Position numbers and translations under genes: made by a program
Assembly: GCA_903928365.1 (NCBI GenBank)
Contig: CAIYQV010000082.1
Coordinates: 1-8,459 of the forward strand
DNA length: 8,459 nucleotides
From: an uncultured Flavobacteriia bacterium
Lineage (GTDB): Bacteria; Bacteroidota; Bacteroidia; Flavobacteriales_D; Crocinitomicaceae
Direction: 5' to 3'
The notes under the pieces: generated by a model
The model's input: only the letters and a program-made list of their open reading frames with translations
Database searches by the model: none
Told to the model about the DNA's origin: nothing
Shown: positions 5,479 through 8,459 of the stretch, one piece after another
Layout of the letters: every line of letters starts with the position of its first letter
Position numbering within the stretch: the first letter of the stretch is position 1

Positions 5479-6195
5479 ATGGACAACAATTTCATTCATT
5501 CACAGGATGGTTACACACGTGAGATTTCACGTGAATTTTTCCGAAACGTGTATAGTTACATGTTCGGAGCGCTCGGTATTTCAGGACTCATCGCTTACAC
5601 ATGCGGTACACCTGAATTTTTTGCGAAGTATTTTATCAATGCCGCTGGAACAGGAATCTCACCAATCATGTGGGTAGTTGTTTTTGCTCCGGTTGTATTA
5701 GGTTTGGTAATCCAATGGGCGTATGACCGTTTATCCATGGGGCTTTTGCTAGGGTTATTCATTGCCTATTCAGCGCTGATGGGCTTGAGTCTAAGTACGA
5801 TTTTCCTGGTTTATAACTTGTCGGCAATTGCTATGACATTCTTTGTTTCCGCTGGTGCGTTTGCTGGTATGGCAGTACTTGGTTACACTACGAAAACAGA
5901 TCTTACCAAGTTCGGAAGCTTGCTTTATATGGTTTTTATTGGAATGTTCATCGCAGGAATCGTGAATATCTTCCTCGGAAACAGCATGCTGGATTTCATC
6001 ATTTCTGTTTTGGGTGTCTTTGTGTTTACCGGACTTACGGCTTACCACATGCAGCAATTGAAAGGTCTTTCTGAGAATGCAGGTATTTCAGAATTGCAGA
6101 GAAGCAAGTTGGCTTTGATCGGTGGTTTACAACTGTACATTTTGTTTGTCAACTTGTTCCTGTCACTTTTGAGAATTCTTGGTTCAAGAGACTGA
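5479..6195 (+). CDS. Bax inhibitor-1 / YccA-YetJ family membrane protein
   Basis: Integral inner-membrane protein of the BI-1 (TMBIM) family, 238 residues with about seven hydrophobic spans near 25-41, 63-81, 88-106, 113-135, 145-166, 170-187 and 211-233. Family members conduct calcium or modulate membrane proteases; the role here is not shown. The family signature is recognisable in FTGLTAYHMQQLK (183-195) and LQLYILFVNLFLSLLRILG (217-235). At the two places where family members commonly have Asp (GLTAYD and LYLDF), this protein has His190 and Leu222. The 3-bp gap behind folE suggests translation from the pterin transcript, though no functional link is known. No intrinsic terminator is seen between this gene and the small ORF at 6233. 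Confidence 0.9.
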   Translation: MDNNFIHSQDGYTREISREFFRNVYSYMFGALGISGLIAYTCGTPEFFAKYFINAAGTGISPIMWVVVFAPVVLGLVIQWAYDRLSMGLLLGLFIAYSALMGLSLSTIFLVYNLSAIAMTFFVSAGAFAGMAVLGYTTKTDLTKFGSLLYMVFIGMFIAGIVNIFLGNSMLDFIISVLGVFVFTGLTAYHMQQLKGLSENAGISELQRSKLALIGGLQLYILFVNLFLSLLRILGSRD

Positions 6196-6210
6196 TTTCG
6201 TATAATTTTT

Positions 6211-6218
6211 TAACTTCG
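6211..6218 (+). promoter_or_regulatory. Possible -7 box for the 32-aa ORF
   Basis: TAACTTCG differs from TAnnTTTG by one base and lies 14 bp before the ATG at 6233, the same spacing class as the box before the PTPS gene. The 37-bp gap after the BI-1 gene is strongly T/A rich. The call is moderate to weak. Confidence 0.4.
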
Positions 6219-6232
6219 TCAAAATTTAAGTT

Positions 6233-6331
6233 ATGCCAGATAATTTCTTCGAAGGTTCAACTGCAGCAGTAGGTACGATCTATACGATCTTTGCATTGGC
6301 CGTTATCGCATCTATTTTGATCTGGGGATAA
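6233..6331 (+). CDS. Predicted 32-residue single-span membrane protein
   Basis: An ATG-to-TAA frame encodes MPDNFFEGSTAAVG followed by a hydrophobic stretch of about 17 residues (15-31: IYTIFALAVIASILIW) and a final Gly. The only charged side chains are Asp3 and Glu7 at the N terminus. It has no cysteine and no lipobox. The frame fits exactly between a promoter-like box (6211-6218) and a strong terminator that begins 24 bp past the stop, which is why I accept such a short gene. It lies between the BI-1 gene and the GH3 gene on the same strand. I do not recognise a family. It could be a small subunit of a membrane complex or a regulator of a neighbour such as the BI-1 protein; neither is shown. 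Confidence 0.6.
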   Translation: MPDNFFEGSTAAVGTIYTIFALAVIASILIWG

Positions 6332-6355
6332 TCCTCGTTTCAAAGAAAATATGTC

Positions 6356-6383
6356 AAGCCGTTCCTATGTGAACGGCTTTTTT
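6356..6383 (+). terminator. Intrinsic terminator after the 32-aa ORF
   Basis: A perfect 9-bp stem AAGCCGTTC (6356-6364) / GAACGGCTT (6371-6379) with loop CTATGT, running into six T residues (6378-6383). It separates the pterin/BI-1/small-ORF block from the GH3 transcription unit. Confidence 0.9.
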
Positions 6384-6385
6384 GT

Positions 6386-6393
6386 TTACTTTG
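6386..6393 (+). promoter_or_regulatory. Possible -7 box for the GH3 gene
   Basis: TTACTTTG is one base from TAnnTTTG and lies 16 bp upstream of the ATG at 6410, directly after the terminator. The GH3 gene needs its own promoter at this place, which supports the call. Confidence 0.45.
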
Positions 6394-6409
6394 ATTGAGA
6401 ATAACGCAT

Positions 6410-7942
6410 ATGCCTTTTAACTCCATATTCGCCTGGATCATTAAAAAACGAATCCATCAGATCGACCTCTTCCGAAAGTATCCGGTGGAGGTGCAGCGTG
6501 AATGGATGGATAAATTGATCCAAACGGCACAACACACGGAATGGGGCAAACGATTTATCTACAGTGAGATCAAAACGTATGATCAGTTCAGGGAACGTGT
6601 GCCATTGCAGGAGTACAGCGATGTCGAGCCATTCGTGAATCGACTCATGAAAGGAGAACAAAACCTCCTTTGGCCCACAGAGACCAAATGGTTCGCAAAA
6701 TCCTCAGGCACATCTGGTCAGCGCAGTAAGTTTATTCCTGTGACCAAAGATTCGTTAGAGGATTGCCATTATAAGGGTGGAAAAGACTTGCTGGCGCTCT
6801 ATTACCATAATTTACCGAACAGAAAATTGTACAACGGCAAACACTTGATCGTTGGAGGTAGTGCTCAAGTCAATCAGCTTACCTCTGATTCGTATTTTGG
6901 TGATCTTTCTGCGATCATCGTCAAGAACTTGCCTTGGTGGGCAGAGATTCGGCGGACACCTTCGCGAGAAACAGCGCTTTTGAGCCAATGGGAAGAGAAG
7001 ATCGAACGCATGGCGCGTGAAACGATTGAGGAGGATGTGTACATTTTGGCTGGAGTGCCCAGCTGGACGATGGTTCTGGCAAAGCGCATTCTGGAGTTGA
7101 GCGGCAAATCCAACTTAAAAGAGGTGTGGCCCAATTTAGAGTTGTTCATGCATGGGGGGGTTAGCTTTGATCCGTATCGAGCCCACTTTCAGGACTTGAT
7201 CCCAGATCCCAACATGCATTACGTAGAAACATACAATGCCTCGGAGGGCTTTTTCGGAATTCAGGATCAAATAGATAGTTCTGACTTACTTCTTATGCTG
7301 GATTACGGCATTTTTTACGAGTTTATTCCAATGCAGCATTTTGATGGAGTAAATTCAAAGAAGGTTGTGGACATTTCAGAAGTGAAACCTGGAATAAACT
7401 ATGCCCTGGTCATTTCGACAAATGGCGGACTTTGGCGCTACATTGTAGGCGATACAGTTCGTTTTTCATCTGTCGAACCGTACCGTTTTCAAATTACCGG
7501 TCGAACCACCAGTTTTATCAATGTATTTGGCGAAGAATTGATTGTGGATAATGCCGAAAAAGCAATGGGGTATGCATGCAGTAAAACCGGAGCTGTCGTC
7601 AAGGATTATACAGTTGCTCCAAAATTTATGAATAGCATAGATACCGGTGCGCATGAATGGTACATTGAGTTTTCCGAAGAACCGAATGACATAACTCGTT
7701 TTAGCTCCTTACTGGATGAAAAATTGAGAGAACTCAATTCTGACTATGATGCCAAACGTTATCAAAATTTTGTTTTGGTAGCACCGATTATCTATAGTGT
7801 CACTGCGGGCTCTTTCGATTCCTGGTTAAAATCAAAAGGGAAGTTGGGTGGTCAAAATAAGATTCTGCGTCTTTCCAATAACCGTGAATTTGTGGAGCAA
7901 TTCTTGTCCTTTTTAGCAACTGAAAAAATAAAGTCGACATGA
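6410..7942 (+). CDS. GH3-superfamily acyl-adenylating enzyme (acyl-acid amido synthetase-like)
   Basis: Full-length bacterial member (510 aa) of the GH3 family, part of the ANL adenylating fold. Plant GH3 enzymes activate a carboxylic acid with ATP and join it to an amino acid; bacterial substrates are mostly unknown. Visible motifs: the phosphate-binding loop SSGTSGQRSKFIPVT (98-112), YNASEG (275-280) of the adenine/acyl site, RYIVGDTVRF (343-352) with the ribose-binding Asp, ITGRTTSFINVFGEE (362-376), and the C-terminal KGKLGGQNKILRL (476-488). I start at the ATG at 6410; a TTG five codons earlier would fall on the promoter-like box. The stop overlaps the ATG of the next gene by 4 bp, so the exported protein downstream is probably translationally coupled. 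Family placement is firm; substrate and pathway cannot be read from this window. Confidence 0.9.
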   Translation: MPFNSIFAWIIKKRIHQIDLFRKYPVEVQREWMDKLIQTAQHTEWGKRFIYSEIKTYDQFRERVPLQEYSDVEPFVNRLMKGEQNLLWPTETKWFAKSSGTSGQRSKFIPVTKDSLEDCHYKGGKDLLALYYHNLPNRKLYNGKHLIVGGSAQVNQLTSDSYFGDLSAIIVKNLPWWAEIRRTPSRETALLSQWEEKIERMARETIEEDVYILAGVPSWTMVLAKRILELSGKSNLKEVWPNLELFMHGGVSFDPYRAHFQDLIPDPNMHYVETYNASEGFFGIQDQIDSSDLLLMLDYGIFYEFIPMQHFDGVNSKKVVDISEVKPGINYALVISTNGGLWRYIVGDTVRFSSVEPYRFQITGRTTSFINVFGEELIVDNAEKAMGYACSKTGAVVKDYTVAPKFMNSIDTGAHEWYIEFSEEPNDITRFSSLLDEKLRELNSDYDAKRYQNFVLVAPIIYSVTAGSFDSWLKSKGKLGGQNKILRLSNNREFVEQFLSFLATEKIKST

Positions 7943-8459
7943 GAATCCTCCTTTTCTTGAGCTTTTTTTACTGCTTATCTGTTCGTGCGCAGGATTCCAC
8001 TGCCAATTGGGTATTATTAAAAGAATATCCGTTAGTAGAAGATGCCATTTGGAATGTCGACATCCTTCAAAATGTCTATATCGTTCATGACCGCATGATT
8101 ACGAAATACGATTCCACGGGAACGAAAAAATTCGCCCAAAGTATTAAGTCGATAGGTCAGGTGAAGGAGATCATGCCAATCAACACCATGAAACTGGTAC
8201 TTTTTTCAGAAGATCAGCAAGTCTTGTGTTTGCTCGATAATACGCTGACTATGAGTGAAGAGCTGATCGACCTTTCAGAATTTAATATTGTCAACGCCTC
8301 GCTGGCAACCACCTCCTCTCAACCTGAGAAAATATGGGTCCTGGATCAATTGAACTCCCGCTTGCTTTTACTTGATCTGGCGGGCAAAATGCAGTTTCAG
8401 GAAGTCCGAAATTTGAAAGGGGTTCTTAATGCGTCCGGGATCACTTCGATGATTGAATC
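7939..8459 (+). CDS. Exported protein of unknown function, possible beta-propeller, 3' end beyond window
   Basis: The ATG overlaps the GH3 stop (ATGA, 7939-7942). The first 173 residues are visible. Residues 1-17 form a signal peptide (short positive start, hydrophobic core LLFLSFFYCLS, cleavage after VRA before Gln18). Cys12 lies inside the hydrophobic core without a lipobox, so it is probably not a lipoprotein. The mature part shows repeating blades of about 40 residues with aromatic and Asp motifs, for example IVHDRMITKYDSTG (48-61) and KIWVLDQLNSRLLLLDLAGK (132-151), suggestive of an NHL/WD-like propeller. The overlap implies co-expression with the GH3 enzyme, but that enzyme is cytoplasmic and this protein is predicted to be periplasmic or outer-membrane facing. 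No function can be assigned. Confidence 0.85.
   Translation, partial: MRILLFLSFFYCLSVRAQDSTANWVLLKEYPLVEDAIWNVDILQNVYIVHDRMITKYDSTGTKKFAQSIKSIGQVKEIMPINTMKLVLFSEDQQVLCLLDNTLTMSEELIDLSEFNIVNASLATTSSQPEKIWVLDQLNSRLLLLDLAGKMQFQEVRNLKGVLNASGITSMIE

Noticed and set aside
6395..6409. TTG start five codons upstream of the GH3 ATG
   Set aside because: It directly abuts the promoter-like box (6386-6393); transcription would begin at or after this codon, and the ATG at 6410 fits the family start.

Overview
This window looks like chromosomal DNA from a Bacteroidota bacterium, most likely of the Flavobacteriales type. The evidence is TAnnTTTG-type -7 promoter boxes just upstream of several genes, no clear Shine-Dalgarno sequences, about 45-48% GC in sampled genes, and a gene repertoire (FabF, SufS-SufE-SufT, TlyA, a GH3-family enzyme) typical of that phylum. 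The genus is not determinable from this window alone.

The left half (1-3830) is read on the minus strand in the order tlyA, sufS, sufE, sufT-like, fabF. TlyA is an S4-domain rRNA 2'-O-methyltransferase. SufS and SufE are the sulfur-donor pair of Fe-S cluster assembly, followed closely by a MIP18/DUF59 protein of Fe-S maturation. A 168-bp repeat-rich gap then separates them from fabF, a canonical beta-ketoacyl-ACP synthase II that is cut by the left window edge. The scaffold genes sufBCD are not next to sufS.

The right half (3972-8459) is read on the plus strand. First comes a small GIY-YIG nuclease gene between two copies of an inverted repeat. Then follows a compact pterin cluster: a 6-pyruvoyl-tetrahydropterin synthase (PTPS) family enzyme and GTP cyclohydrolase I (FolE), with a Bax-inhibitor-1 membrane protein 3 bp behind folE. 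Next is an uncatalogued 32-residue single-span membrane protein gene with a promoter-like box and a strong terminator. Last are a GH3-superfamily acyl-adenylating enzyme and an overlapping gene for an exported protein that runs off the right edge.

The most unusual structure is at the strand switch (3855-4363). A motif TTCGA-N4-CTCA occurs four times as two inverted pairs, one on each side of the low-GC GIY-YIG gene, and a fifth time between sufT and fabF. I saw it only between genes. The layout resembles REP/REPIN sequences maintained by a dedicated nuclease (the RAYT system of Proteobacteria), but with a GIY-YIG enzyme. It is the best candidate in this window for an undescribed element. The remaining genes look like ordinary chromosomal genes.
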